This document shows, one piece after another, positions 1 to 8,077 of a DNA stretch of 64,000 nucleotides (position 1 is its first letter; the number at the start of each line of letters is the position of its first letter). Source of the stretch: Gluconacetobacter entanii (GTDB lineage: Bacteria; Pseudomonadota; Alphaproteobacteria; Acetobacterales; Acetobacteraceae); the NCBI RefSeq assembly GCF_003206495.1, contig NZ_NKUF01000008.1, forward strand, positions 1-64,000. The letters are read 5' to 3'. The notes beneath the pieces are model-generated. The model ran no database searches and had not been told where the DNA came from. It saw only the letters and a program-made list of their open reading frames with translations. The position numbers were made by a program, and so were the translations under genes.

Positions 1-246
1 CGCCATGGGAAAATGGACCCTCGAAATCATCAGGCGGTCCGATACGACGAAGGGCTTTCAGATCCTGCCGCGTCGCTGGGTGGTGGAACGGACATTCGCC
101 TGGCTGGGACGGTGCAGGCGGCTCGCCAAAGATTGGGAAAAGTCCATTGCGTCCTCAACCGCATGGACATTGATCGCCTCGATCCGCATGCTCACACGAC
201 GGACAGCAAGGCATTGTCAAGCTTGGAAAACTTTCGGATCGGGCTC
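1..246 (+). mobile_element. Right end of an IS5-family (IS1031-like) element, with C-terminal part of the transposase
   Basis: The frame running in from the left edge encodes the C-terminus of an IS5/IS427-group DDE transposase. It contains [21 protein letters not shown], a block typical of this group that carries the last catalytic Glu (VERTFAWL). The rest of the element lies outside the window. The probable terminal inverted repeat, read inward on the minus strand, is GAGCCCGATCCGAAAGTTTT, ending at 246. The following TTA fits the TNA target preferred by IS1031-type elements. The transposase frame has no stop before the IS end and runs on into the neighbouring sequence. Family assignment is by motif; naming it IS1031 is an inference. 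Confidence 0.7.
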
Positions 247-247
247 T

Positions 248-430
248 TATAAGCGCTATATAAGGCACAATCTCGGCTTTAAGGCCCCGCGCGGCTGGGG
301 GTGGCTGACCAATCCAAGGAAAGCCGCCTACAACCGCGCTTATTACCGGAAAAACAAACTGTGGAATGGCCTTCTGGGGTGGGTGATCATCGGGTTTATT
401 GTGGCAGTGCTACTTGGAGCATTCCATTAA
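248..430 (+). pseudogene. 3' remnant of a small membrane-protein gene cut by the IS
   Basis: Downstream of the IS end about 60 codons stay open to TAA at 428-430. The peptide has a basic, aromatic stretch ([20 protein letters not shown], then [16 protein letters not shown]) followed by one hydrophobic segment near the C-terminus ([16 protein letters not shown]). There is no start codon or ribosome binding site after the IS boundary, so the 5' part appears to have been removed by the insertion. By chance the frame is continuous with the transposase, which would give a fusion if transcribed. The function is not recognised. The small basic region plus single transmembrane segment resembles short phage or plasmid-borne proteins, but that is only an impression. 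Confidence 0.4.
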
Positions 431-519
431 TACCCTGCAAAGAATAGTGGTGGGGGCGAGGGTGCGGCTTCGCAAATGAACGCTACCAAAGAGATCTGCA
501 CAATGCAGAAGGAAGCCTT

Positions 520-1008
520 TTGACTGCCATAGCTGAGATCCCCGTCCTCATAGCTCAGCTCTATCAGATCGTGGATCGGCTTGAGCAGATCGTCCCAGGC
601 CGGAAATTCACGCCTGACGGACATCTGGTTGGGAGCATCGGGGAAGCGGTCGCGGAATACAGCTACGGCCTCACATTACTGCCTGCGTCGTTTAAGCAGT
701 ATGACGCGATAGGTGCCGAAAGCCGTCACGTTCAGATCAAGCTGACACAGGGCAACTCCGTCGCCATCAGCTATGCCTGCGATCACCTGCTTGTCCTGCA
801 TCTCGATCGACATAAGGGCTTCTCGGAGGTCTATAACGGCGCCGGGGCACCGGTATGGGATCAGATCCACCATAAGGCCGACCATGGGCGCCAGAGGTCG
901 ATCCGCCTTACCCAGTTGCGGAAGATCGCTGCCCTATCCCCTTCGCCTGCCATTCCACAGATCCGGCCCTTCCCGTCCCTGCAGAACAGCGATCACAAAG
1001 TGGCCTGA
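520..1008 (+). CDS. DUF6998-family protein, PD-(D/E)XK nuclease-like
   Basis: 162 residues starting at TTG, chosen because AAGGAAG lies just upstream at 509-515; the nearby ATG at 503 is out of frame and stops at once. The family signature is clear: a short N-terminal helix, then PGRKFTPDGHLVGSIGEAVA, then LLPASFKQYDA, then VQIKLTQG. Glu42, Asp62, Gln72 and Lys74 are arranged like the E...D...(E/Q)xK core of the PD-(D/E)XK nuclease fold. Nuclease activity is therefore plausible but unproven. No methyltransferase or antitoxin partner is visible beside it. It sits in a short accessory patch between an IS end and a decayed HEPN gene, which suggests acquisition by transfer. Confidence 0.7.
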   Translation: MTAIAEIPVLIAQLYQIVDRLEQIVPGRKFTPDGHLVGSIGEAVAEYSYGLTLLPASFKQYDAIGAESRHVQIKLTQGNSVAISYACDHLLVLHLDRHKGFSEVYNGAGAPVWDQIHHKADHGRQRSIRLTQLRKIAALSPSPAIPQIRPFPSLQNSDHKVA

Positions 1009-1320
1009 TACGAGGGGTCTATCCCCTTCCCTCAAGACAGCCTAGCAGTCCCTTGCTCGACTGATTGGAGCACATATAGAGTGGCTCGACATGAATACGT
1101 AAACGAGGAATAGCATGGCTGAACGGAAGCTTTTGCGTCTGCATCTGCTTGCACGGTCAGTCCCTTTCACCGCATGGCTCAATAGCCGGGTGTTTTATTC
1201 GCAGGCCACCCGACAGAGGGCACCTCATGTAAAAAAGCGCTACGACACGCCGACAGGCAGCCAAATCGAAAACCGGAAACCGGGCAAGATACGCATAACC
1301 CCTCCCCTGACACACCCCCA
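1009..1320. other. Intergenic stretch, no gene supported
   Basis: Less GC-rich than most of the window. An ATG at 1115 is preceded by GAGGAA and opens a frame to 1504, but the peptide is low in recognisable features, rich in scattered Pro, Ser and His, and overlaps the better-supported minus-strand HEPN remnant. I do not call it a gene. Confidence 0.4.
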
Positions 1321-1653
1321 TCACTGCCCATGGATTTCCTCCAGACAGTTCCTGAAGTCGAGCAGCAGCCTTTTCATGTCACAGGTCCCTATCGTGCATT
1401 TGAGGACCTTGCGCCCATTCCTGATATTCCAGATGGTTATCGATTCTATCTGTTTTATTGCATTGGGATTGTTATGCGGCCGCACTCGTCTATCTGGTAA
1501 CTGACATCTATTGGTGGCGGCCTGGCAGTAAAATACACGATGAAGGATGGATAAAAACCCCAGAAATGTATTCACCAACCGGGTGATTTCATAAACGGCA
1601 TGCTCCTCGTAATTCCTGTCGATGAATTCAAGATTTATCAGTGATCGTCGCAT
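1321..1653 (-). pseudogene. Decayed HEPN-domain gene (pEK499_p136-like)
   Basis: The minus-strand frame from the ATG at 1651-1653 to TGA at 1321-1323 encodes about 110 residues. The N-terminal part (RRSLINLEFIDRN, then YEITRLVNTFLGFL) and the C-terminal part (QIESITIWNIRNGRKV, then LLLDFRNCLEEI) both match the pattern I know for the pEK499_p136 HEPN family. The middle of the domain, normally about 60-70 residues with an R-x4-6-H motif in LRNAxAH context, is shortened to roughly 28 residues with poor similarity, although RRVRPH keeps R-x4-H spacing. An internal deletion or compensated frameshifts explain this best. Intact family members are suspected RNases of toxin or defence systems. The frame is also open upstream of this ATG, so the start is uncertain. 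Confidence 0.45.
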
Positions 1654-2142
1654 GATATCCAGAATCGGGTCAGCGGGGATCCCCACTGGTCGTTTCCCTG
1701 TTCGTGCGGTGCGAATGAGGCGCGCGACGCCCCTTATGCCATGCCAGGGTTTCATTTCATAAAAACACGGGATCAATCGTGGCCAGTCACGAACTGGCGG
1801 GATTGCTGTGCGCACCGGCAACCTTTGCCTTCATCGGGCGTTCCACCGGAACATGCGCCCCGCCATCATGACGGCCGCCTGAAATACCGATGCACTGAAA
1901 TGGGGACAGAGTGGCAACCGGATAGATTTGGAGGAATATTTTCCTAATTACATCCGATTCCATGGTCCTGACATGTTTGACATATTAACGCCATATTCAT
2001 GACCGAGTTTGCCACAGGAGACAACAGGACCTCGTCCTTCGTGGGCAAGATCGAAAAAACGCTTATGTGATCGTATATTAATCGAACCTGATCAGAACGG
2101 GTCACCTTTGTCTTTCCTGAACCGGCACATAACCCCGGTGGC
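1654..2142. other. Intergenic stretch, nothing recognised
   Basis: About 490 bp between the HEPN remnant and the cyclic-di-GMP gene. It is locally AT-rich, especially 1920-2090. I see no convincing gene, RNA or repeat. It presumably holds the promoter of the downstream PAS/GAF/GGDEF/EAL gene. Confidence 0.5.
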
Positions 2143-4763
2143 ATGCGCCTGATGTCTGACAAGGATGCGGCCGCACGGGACAGGGGAATAACAGAAATGT
2201 CCGCGATAGGTCCGCATCAACTGCGAAAATCCCGGCAGGCTCCAGAAAATTTGGGAATCGTGATCGTAGATGATGACAATGCGATCGTTGTCTTTAACGA
2301 CATGGCCGAACGCATGTCCGGACATGCCCGCGACAACGTCATCGGACATCACAGCAGCACGGTCCTGCCCCCGGAAATCCACACTTCCGAAACCAATAAT
2401 TCCCTTTCCTCCACAGGTGAAAAGCCAACCGGTCCGCTGCGTGCCGGCCTGCACAGGCTGAGCGTCACGCGCCATGACGGCACGTGTTTCAATGCTGAAC
2501 TCGAGGTCTCCCAACTGCAGGTGGGGGATCGCCGCCTGCATGTCATTACGCTGCGTGATGTCTCGCCTGCCGCAGGGCATGTGCTTTCGGACGGGATCTG
2601 CGCGACCATCGTGCACGAGACGGATCGTGGCATTGTCGTCCTGGATGCCGAAAGCCGGATTTCCCATGTCAATCCGGCTTTCGGCATCCTGTCGGGATAT
2701 TCCGAAGATGAAGTTGCCGGCAATGATTTTTCCATCCTGTTTTCCGGCCATGGACGCGACATCCGCACCCTGCAGCAGTTCCGCCAGCAGGTCAGCGAAG
2801 GCAGCAGCTTTGAAATAGACATCCAGGCGCGCCGCCGCGATGGTGGCAATATCTGGCTGCGCGCGGCCGCGACACCGGTCCATGACGCGCATGGCGTACT
2901 GGAACAGACCATCGTCATCCTCAGCGACGTCAGTCGCGACCGCGACCTGCGCTACCTCCAGCAGGACGTGGTGGAGGCGCTGGCCAGCGGACTGTCGCTG
3001 CGCGAGGTGATGGATTTCATCTGCCGCCGCATCGAACGCATCGTCCCCGACGTGCAGGCGCTGGTGATGATGACTGAGGATGGGAAGGTCATGCATCCCA
3101 TCGGCCGCGCCTCCCTGCCCAAGGCCGTGGTGGCGCAGTATGACGGCGCACGGATCGGTCCCGCCGCCGGATCCTGTGGCACGGCGATCCACCGGCATGA
3201 AGAGGTCATCGTGCCCGACATCGCCACCTCCCCGCTGTGGGAAGGGCTGGCCGATGTGCCGCTGGAACACGGGCTGCACGCCTGCTGGGCACGGCCCATC
3301 ATCCTGCGCGACGGGCAGGTCTCCGGCGCCTTTACGCTCTTTTCCCCCGAACCCGGGCATCCCAGCACATGGTGCCGCCGCGTTGTCGGGGCGTGCGTGC
3401 ATCTGTGCATGCTGGCGATCGTGCAGGAACATGCCCGGCAGTCCATCGACAGGCTGGCGCATTACGATGGCCTGACCGGCCTGCCGAACCGCGCCTGGCT
3501 GCGGCAGTACTGCACCCAGACCCGGCCACATCCCGCGCCACGGGTCACGATGGTGCTGAACCTGGACCGTTTCCAGAAAATCAACGAGGCAATGGGCCAC
3601 GCCGTGGGTGATACGTTGCTGATGGAGGTCGCGCGCCGCCTGCGCAGTACGCTGCACGCGGGTGACATCCTGACCCGCACCGATGGCGACGAATTCGTCA
3701 TCATGACGGAAACCGCGCCGGAACAGGCCGCGGTCCGGGCGGAACGGCTGCTGCGGATCCTTGATGCCCCCCTGATGGTCGAAGGGGTGGAACTTCGCCC
3801 CAACGCCAGTATCGGCATCAGTATCAGCGATGCCATCGACCCGGTCGAAGACATGAAGACGGTGATGAAGCATGCCTACTCCGCACTGTCACAGGCCAAG
3901 GAAGCGGGCCGCAACTGCTATCGTTTCTTCAGCCCGGAAATGAACCGCGCGGCGGAAGACCGCATCACCCTTGCCGCCGCGCTGCGCCGCGCCGCGCCAT
4001 CAGGGAAGACCGGCTGAGCCTTGTCTACCAGCCACAGGTAATGACCGGCACCGGACGGCTGCATGGGGTGGAGGCGCTGGCGCGCTGGATCGACCCGGAA
4101 CTGGGCTTCATCTCCCCCGGGCGCTTCATCCCGCTGGCGGAGGAAACGGGACAGATCGAGATTCTGGGCGAATGGTCGCTGCGCACCGCATGCCGGCAGA
4201 TGACATCATGGATGGCGCAGGGGATCGACGTGCCCATCGTGTCGGTCAACCTGTCGGCCATCCATTTCCGTGACCGCAACCTGCCCGCCACCATCGCGCG
4301 CATCATGGATGAAACCGGCATGCCGCCCGAACGGCTGACGATCGAACTGACCGAAAGCACCATGATCGACAATTTCGAACAGACGGTCGAGATCGTCACC
4401 GCCATCCGCGCGCTGGGCTGTGGCGTGTCGATGGATGATTTCGGCACCGGTTTTTCCAGCCTGTCGAACCTTGCCAGCCTGCCCGTCAGCGAGGTCAAGA
4501 TCGACCAGAGCTTCATGAAGGGATTCGAGGAACCCTCCGGCAAGGTCTATTCGGTGGTGCGCGCCATCGTGCATATCGGGCAGAGCCTCGGCATGACGGT
4601 GGTTGCCGAAGGGGTGGAAACGCAGGCACAATACCAGCTTCTCAAGGCCATGCAGTGTGATGTCATCCAGGGCTACCTCTTTTCACGCCCGCTGCCGCCT
4701 GCGGAACTGGCACAATGGTGCACGGCCTCCACATCACGGACCCCGCCACCGGTACATGCATAA
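2143..4763 (+). pseudogene. PAS-PAS-GAF-GGDEF-EAL cyclic-di-GMP protein, split by a frameshift
   Basis: Two adjacent open frames together encode one multidomain signalling protein. Frame one (2143-4017) holds two PAS domains (about residues 35-140 and 155-270), a GAF-like region (about 280-430) and a GGDEF domain with motif DGDEF at 514-518, so the first Gly is Asp. Frame two continues at 3999 with REDRLSLVYQPQ, then an EAL domain with all key elements: EAL, NLSAIHF, ELTESTM, DDFGTGFSS, KIDQSF and AEGVET. The switch near 3980-3999, in a GC-rich run, fits loss of one base. The EAL looks able to hydrolyse c-di-GMP, while the GGDEF probably serves as a GTP sensor. This could be a real pseudogene, a split gene or a sequencing error. 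The true start may be 2143, 2152 or 2197. Confidence 0.8.
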
Positions 4764-4813
4764 GGATCCCATGCGCCCCCTTCCCTCACTCCCAGTCGCC
4801 CAGCAGGACAGAC

Positions 4814-5035
4814 ATGAAGCAGCATAAGGTCATGCTGGGCACGCGCGTGCTGTATCAGGCCGCGCAACTGTCACATGCGCAGCGTTTTGCCGCCGCCCGC
4901 CGGGCGGAGGGACTGGACTGCCATGTCGTGCCCGACACCACGACACGCGCGAAACGGGTGCGGATCAATTCGATTACGGGAAAGCCCTATTGCGGTTCCC
5001 CGCCCGAGGGAAGATTTTCCGACAAAACAGAATAA
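4814..5035 (+). CDS. Small hypothetical protein
   Basis: 73 codons from ATG at 4814 to TAA, preceded by AGGACAG at good distance. Codon third positions are mostly G or C, as in neighbouring genes. The product is basic, begins MKQHKVMLGTRVLYQAAQL and contains AQRFAAARRAEGLD; no family is recognised and no membrane segment is seen. It lies 50 bp downstream of the EAL frame on the same strand and could be cotranscribed with it. It is supported only by codon use and a ribosome binding site. Confidence 0.35.
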   Translation: MKQHKVMLGTRVLYQAAQLSHAQRFAAARRAEGLDCHVVPDTTTRAKRVRINSITGKPYCGSPPEGRFSDKTE

Positions 5036-5058
5036 GACAGACCTGAATCTCGAATATA

Positions 5059-5074
5059 ACCAGACCGGTCTGGT
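5059..5074. promoter_or_regulatory. 16-bp perfect palindrome upstream of the NepR-like gene
   Basis: ACCAGACC followed directly by its complement GGTCTGGT, 58 bp before the NepR-like start codon. A perfect 16-bp dyad without spacer in a short intergenic gap is a candidate dimer-binding operator. A related dyad, ACCAG-A-CTGGT, lies upstream of the suf regulator at 55383-55393. The protein that binds is unknown. Confidence 0.4.
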
Positions 5075-5132
5075 ACGCGTTGTCGTTCCAGCCTGTGCCA
5101 TGGGCATGGGTGAAACGACAAAGAGCGCGATC

Positions 5133-5375
5133 ATGTCAGACGAGTCACCTGAACCGCCCCTCTTTCCCATCATGGACTCCGGTATCCCGCAATGGGCCCA
5201 TGCCAGCCTTGCCCGTCAGTACGCTGATATCCTTGACGAACCTGTACCGCCGGAACTGCTGGCCCTACTTGCCGATGAAGACCCGTCCCCGGCGGAGGCG
5301 CCCGCCACAGACGGCGACGATACCCCTGAAATACAGCCAGTCAGGGACGATACCCCGGTCTCCGCGATGGCCTGA
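5133..5375 (+). CDS. NepR-like anti-sigma factor
   Basis: 80 residues from ATG at 5133; an in-frame ATG at 5100 is also possible. The segment ARQYADILDEPVPPELLALL matches the NepR helix pattern, in which an L-x-x-x-Y-D-x-x-x-x-x-P-(I/V/L)-P-x-x-(F/L)-x-x-L-L motif binds the sigma factor EcfG. In alphaproteobacteria NepR inhibits EcfG until the anti-anti-sigma PhyR releases it, which controls the general stress response. The acidic, Pro-rich C-terminal tail looks disordered. Unusually, neither ecfG nor phyR is adjacent: upstream is the c-di-GMP gene and downstream a radical SAM gene. It could be a stand-alone paralogue. The call rests on the short motif, so confidence is moderate. Confidence 0.55.
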   Translation: MSDESPEPPLFPIMDSGIPQWAHASLARQYADILDEPVPPELLALLADEDPSPAEAPATDGDDTPEIQPVRDDTPVSAMA

Positions 5376-5619
5376 GACCCGGCATCAGGCCGTCGCCTGA
5401 AACCGGGCGACACCTGATGCCATCAGTACCTTCTATCGCCATTGTGGTGCAGAGGGTGTAGAAGCACCCCTCACCCAGATGGAAGATCCATATGCCGACT
5501 GTTCGCCGGACCACTGCCTCTTCATCAGATGTGGATCCATCCATCCGCAGTCCCCGCACCACAAGCCCGGAAAGTCGTTTCCGGCATATACGGCCGCTGG
5601 CATGCGGGGTGGCCGCGCA

Positions 5620-7218
5620 ATGACCGAAACATGCAAGGTCCTGATGGTCTTTCCGCGTTTCAACGCGGGTTCATTCTGGAATTACAAGGAAGCCTGTGAT
5701 CTGGCCGGTGCCCGTTATCCGGCCGCACCGCTTGGCCTGATTACCGTTGCCGCCCTGCTGCCGAAACATTGGGATGTCAGGCTGGTCAACCGCAATACCG
5801 AAACCCTGACCGACGCGGATTTTGCGTGGGCCGACATGGTGATGACCGGCGGGATGCTGCCGCAGCGCAACGACGCGCAGCATATCATCGAGATGAGCCA
5901 CGCCCACAACAGGCCGGTGGTGGTCGGCGGTCCCGATGTCACGTCAAGCCCGGCGCTCTATAGCGGTGCGAATTTCCAGGTCCTTGGCGAGGCCGAGGAG
6001 ATCATGGGCGACTTCATCGCCGCCTGGCGCAGGGGCGACCGGCAGGGCGTCTTCGAAGCCCCGATGGGGAAGACCGATGTCACCAAAAGCCCCCTGCCGC
6101 GCTTCGACCTGCTGAAATTCGACCAGTATCTGCATGTCGGCGTGCAGTTTTCGCGTGGCTGCCCGTTCAGTTGCGAATTCTGCGACATCATCGAACTGTA
6201 TGGCCGCACGCCGCGCACCAAGACGAATGAACAGGTGCTTGCGGAACTCGATGCGCTGTATGCCCTTGGCTATCGCGGGCATGTGGATTTTGTCGATGAC
6301 AACCTGATCGGCAACAAGAAGGCGCTCAAGAAATTCCTGCCGGACCTGAAACGCTGGCAGGCGGACAGGAAATATCCGTTCGAATTCTCGACCGAGGCAT
6401 CGATCAACCTTGCGGACGATGCCGACCTGCTGCGCAGCCTGTCGGACACGAATTTCTTTGCGATCTTCGTGGGGATCGAAAGCCCCGATACCGATACCCT
6501 CGTCATGACGCAGAAAAAACAGAATACGCGGCGCAGCCTGCAACAGAGCATCGAGACGATCCACAAGGCGGGCATTTTCGTGAATGCCGGCTTCATCGTC
6601 GGATTCGACAGTGAAAAGGGCAGCGTCGCCAGCGGCATGATCGAATGTATCGAGGATACGGCGATCCCGGTCTGCATGGTCGGGCTGCTTTATGCCCTGC
6701 CGACCACGCAGTTGACGCGGCGACTGCTGTCCGAAGGACGCCTCTTCCCCGCCGATGACCAGACACAGTCTGGCGACCAGTGCACGGCCGGCCTGAATTT
6801 CGAGACGCTGCGCCCGCGCCGTGACGTGCTGAACGATTACCGGACGGTCCTTCGCACGATCTATGACCCGGTGGCCTATTTCGGCCGTGTGCGGCGTCTG
6901 GGCCGGATGCTGAAGCGCACGCGGGCGCATCGGATGGTAAAGGGCGACCTGCGCAGTTTCTTCCGGCTGCTGTTCCGCATCCACCGCTCCGGCCCCGGAA
7001 CAGGCAGGCAGTTCTGGCGCATGATGCTCGATTGCGCGCTGCATAACCCGAAGGCGCTGCCTTATGTGGTCATGACCAGCGCGCTTTACCTGCATCTCGG
7101 CCCGTTTGCGCGACAGGTCGCGGGGGAAATTGACCGCGAAATCGCGGATGTGGATCAGGGACGCTGGCATGCCCCCATGCCCCAGAAAGTTCCGGACATC
7201 GTGCCTGTGCCCGCCTGA
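5620..7218 (+). CDS. hpnP: B12-binding radical SAM protein, hopanoid C-2 methylase (HpnP)-like
   Basis: 532 residues from ATG at 5620; the frame is open further upstream but the family begins near KVLMVFPRFN. N-terminal residues 1-140 form a B12-binding domain (ARYPAAPLGLITVAALLP, TGGMLPQR, VVVGGPDVTSSP). The radical SAM core follows with C181, C185 and C188 in FSRGCPFSCEFCDI. Further conserved blocks are HVDFVDDNLIGNKKAL, FSTEASINLADD, GIESPDTDTL and GFIVGFDSE, with a DUF4070-type C-terminus. The pattern matches HpnP, which methylates C-2 of hopanoids at the inner membrane, but related DUF4070 enzymes exist. No other hpn gene is nearby. The symbol is tentative. Confidence 0.6.
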   Translation: MTETCKVLMVFPRFNAGSFWNYKEACDLAGARYPAAPLGLITVAALLPKHWDVRLVNRNTETLTDADFAWADMVMTGGMLPQRNDAQHIIEMSHAHNRPVVVGGPDVTSSPALYSGANFQVLGEAEEIMGDFIAAWRRGDRQGVFEAPMGKTDVTKSPLPRFDLLKFDQYLHVGVQFSRGCPFSCEFCDIIELYGRTPRTKTNEQVLAELDALYALGYRGHVDFVDDNLIGNKKALKKFLPDLKRWQADRKYPFEFSTEASINLADDADLLRSLSDTNFFAIFVGIESPDTDTLVMTQKKQNTRRSLQQSIETIHKAGIFVNAGFIVGFDSEKGSVASGMIECIEDTAIPVCMVGLLYALPTTQLTRRLLSEGRLFPADDQTQSGDQCTAGLNFETLRPRRDVLNDYRTVLRTIYDPVAYFGRVRRLGRMLKRTRAHRMVKGDLRSFFRLLFRIHRSGPGTGRQFWRMMLDCALHNPKALPYVVMTSALYLHLGPFARQVAGEIDREIADVDQGRWHAPMPQKVPDIVPVPA

Positions 7219-7237
7219 TCCGGGGCGGGCCTGCGAT

Positions 7238-7261
7238 GGGGCAACCGGCCTGTGTTGCCCC
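7238..7261 (+). terminator. Hairpin after the HpnP-like gene
   Basis: GGGGCAAC pairs with GTTGCCCC across an 8-nt loop, 20 bp after the stop codon. No T-run follows, so it may be a 3'-end stabiliser rather than an intrinsic terminator. The rest of 7262-7570 holds only one repeat copy (7398-7431) and no gene. Confidence 0.4.
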
Positions 7262-7397
7262 GTTCTGAGGCCATGCGGGTGGCTGCTGCGTTATGGCTGG
7301 AGTCGGACCCACAAGGGGGACGGAGTCACTGTGGCCGTTATGGATCCGGGCGTTCTTACGGCACACGCATCGGCTGCGAACAGGCATGACGTTTCCT

Positions 7398-7431
7398 GAA
7401 GCTTTTTGAAAAAAGCTTCACCAAAAACTTT
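7398..7431 (+). repeat. Copy 1 of a recurring hairpin repeat (second module only)
   Basis: Inverted arms GAAGCTTTTT and AAAAAGCTTC around GA, followed by ACCAAAAACTTT. The same 34 bp occur at 60622-60655 and, on the opposite strand, at 12530-12563. A variant is at 48648-48687. The CGCCGCC hairpin found beside the other copies is missing here. Confidence 0.75.
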
Positions 7432-7570
7432 CATTTTTATCAGTGGGTTGTTTGCGGACAATCGCCCGGCGCTTTCAGCCGGGTGAAGGGGCATGGCACG
7501 TCAGGGCCGCAGCATACTGCAAACCATCTGCAAACCGTGCAAACTTTTTGACGGCTAAGTCGTTGAAAAA

Positions 7571-7647
7571 TGGCGCGCCCTGTTGGATTCGAACCAACGA
7601 CCCACAGCTTAGAAGGCTGTTGCTCTATCCAACTGAGCTAAGGGCGC
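7571..7647 (-). tRNA. tRNA-Arg (anticodon TCT)
   Basis: On the minus strand the acceptor GCGCCCT pairs with AGGGCGC. D-arm TAGCTCAGTTGGATAGAGC, anticodon stem ACAGC/GCTGT around loop CTTCTAA, and T-arm GGTTCGAATCC are all present. CCA is encoded (77 nt). Anticodon TCT decodes AGA. Confidence 0.93.
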
Positions 7648-7674
7648 GGAGCACTGCCTTGTGCCAGATGGAAG

Positions 7675-7980
7675 CTAGTGCGTCCAGTTCTGGATACGGT
7701 CGGAGCGGAAATTATCGGCATACGCTTTGGGTTTGCGGATGCGTGGAACAGGCAGTTCCAGATCATACCCGATATTGTTATGCCGGGCATAAGCCACGGC
7801 GGCATCCTGTGTCGGGAACTGCAGGCGTAGCTGCGACAGTGTATCGCGGCTGCCGGTCCATCCCATCAGGGCATCGACATGCCGGGGCTGGGTCTGGCCG
7901 TATTCCAGCACCCAAGTATGGGTGTTGGCCTGACCCGACTGTGTGGCCGTCTTTGATTCCTGATAAATCCGGGCACGCAT
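7675..7980 (-). CDS. NDUFS4-type complex I accessory subunit
   Basis: 101 residues. The start at ATG 7978-7980 is chosen because GGGAG precedes it and the family begins MRARIYQ. The sequence fits the ETC complex I subunit (NDUFS4/18 kDa) family: RARIYQESKTATQSG near the N-terminus, W-x-LEY, PLMGWTGSRDTLSQLRLQFP-like core, then DAAVAYARHNNIGYDLELP and a basic C-terminal tail ending SDRIQNWTH. In alphaproteobacteria and mitochondria this subunit sits at the NADH-oxidising arm of complex I. It is unlinked from the nuo operon (22.5-35.5 kb) and wedged between tRNA-Pro and tRNA-Arg on the same strand, so it may be expressed from the tRNA-Pro transcript or its own promoter. Confidence 0.85.
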   Translation of the reverse strand: MRARIYQESKTATQSGQANTHTWVLEYGQTQPRHVDALMGWTGSRDTLSQLRLQFPTQDAAVAYARHNNIGYDLELPVPRIRKPKAYADNFRSDRIQNWTH

Positions 7981-8000
7981 CAGAACGATCTCCCATATGG

Positions 8001-8077
8001 TGGTCGGGGCGCCCGGACTCGAACCGGGGGCCTCGTGTACCCAAAACACGCGCGCTACCAGGCTGCGCCACGCCCCG
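8001..8077 (-). tRNA. tRNA-Pro (anticodon TGG)
   Basis: Minus strand: acceptor CGGGGCG pairs with CGCCCCG, the D-arm contains GGCGCAGCCTGGTAGCGC, anticodon stem CGTGT/ACACG surrounds TTTGGGT, and the T-arm is GGTTCGAGTCC. CCA is encoded; 77 nt in all. It lies 20 bp upstream of the NDUFS4-like start codon. Confidence 0.93.

Noticed and set aside
1330-1500. 56-codon plus-strand frame starting MDFLQTVPEV
   Set aside because: Looks protein-like, but it lies antisense to the HEPN remnant, which has family similarity at both ends. No ribosome binding site stands out.
2092-3873. 593-codon minus-strand frame over the PAS/GAF region
   Set aside because: The plus strand has clear PAS, GAF and GGDEF motifs; this frame has none.
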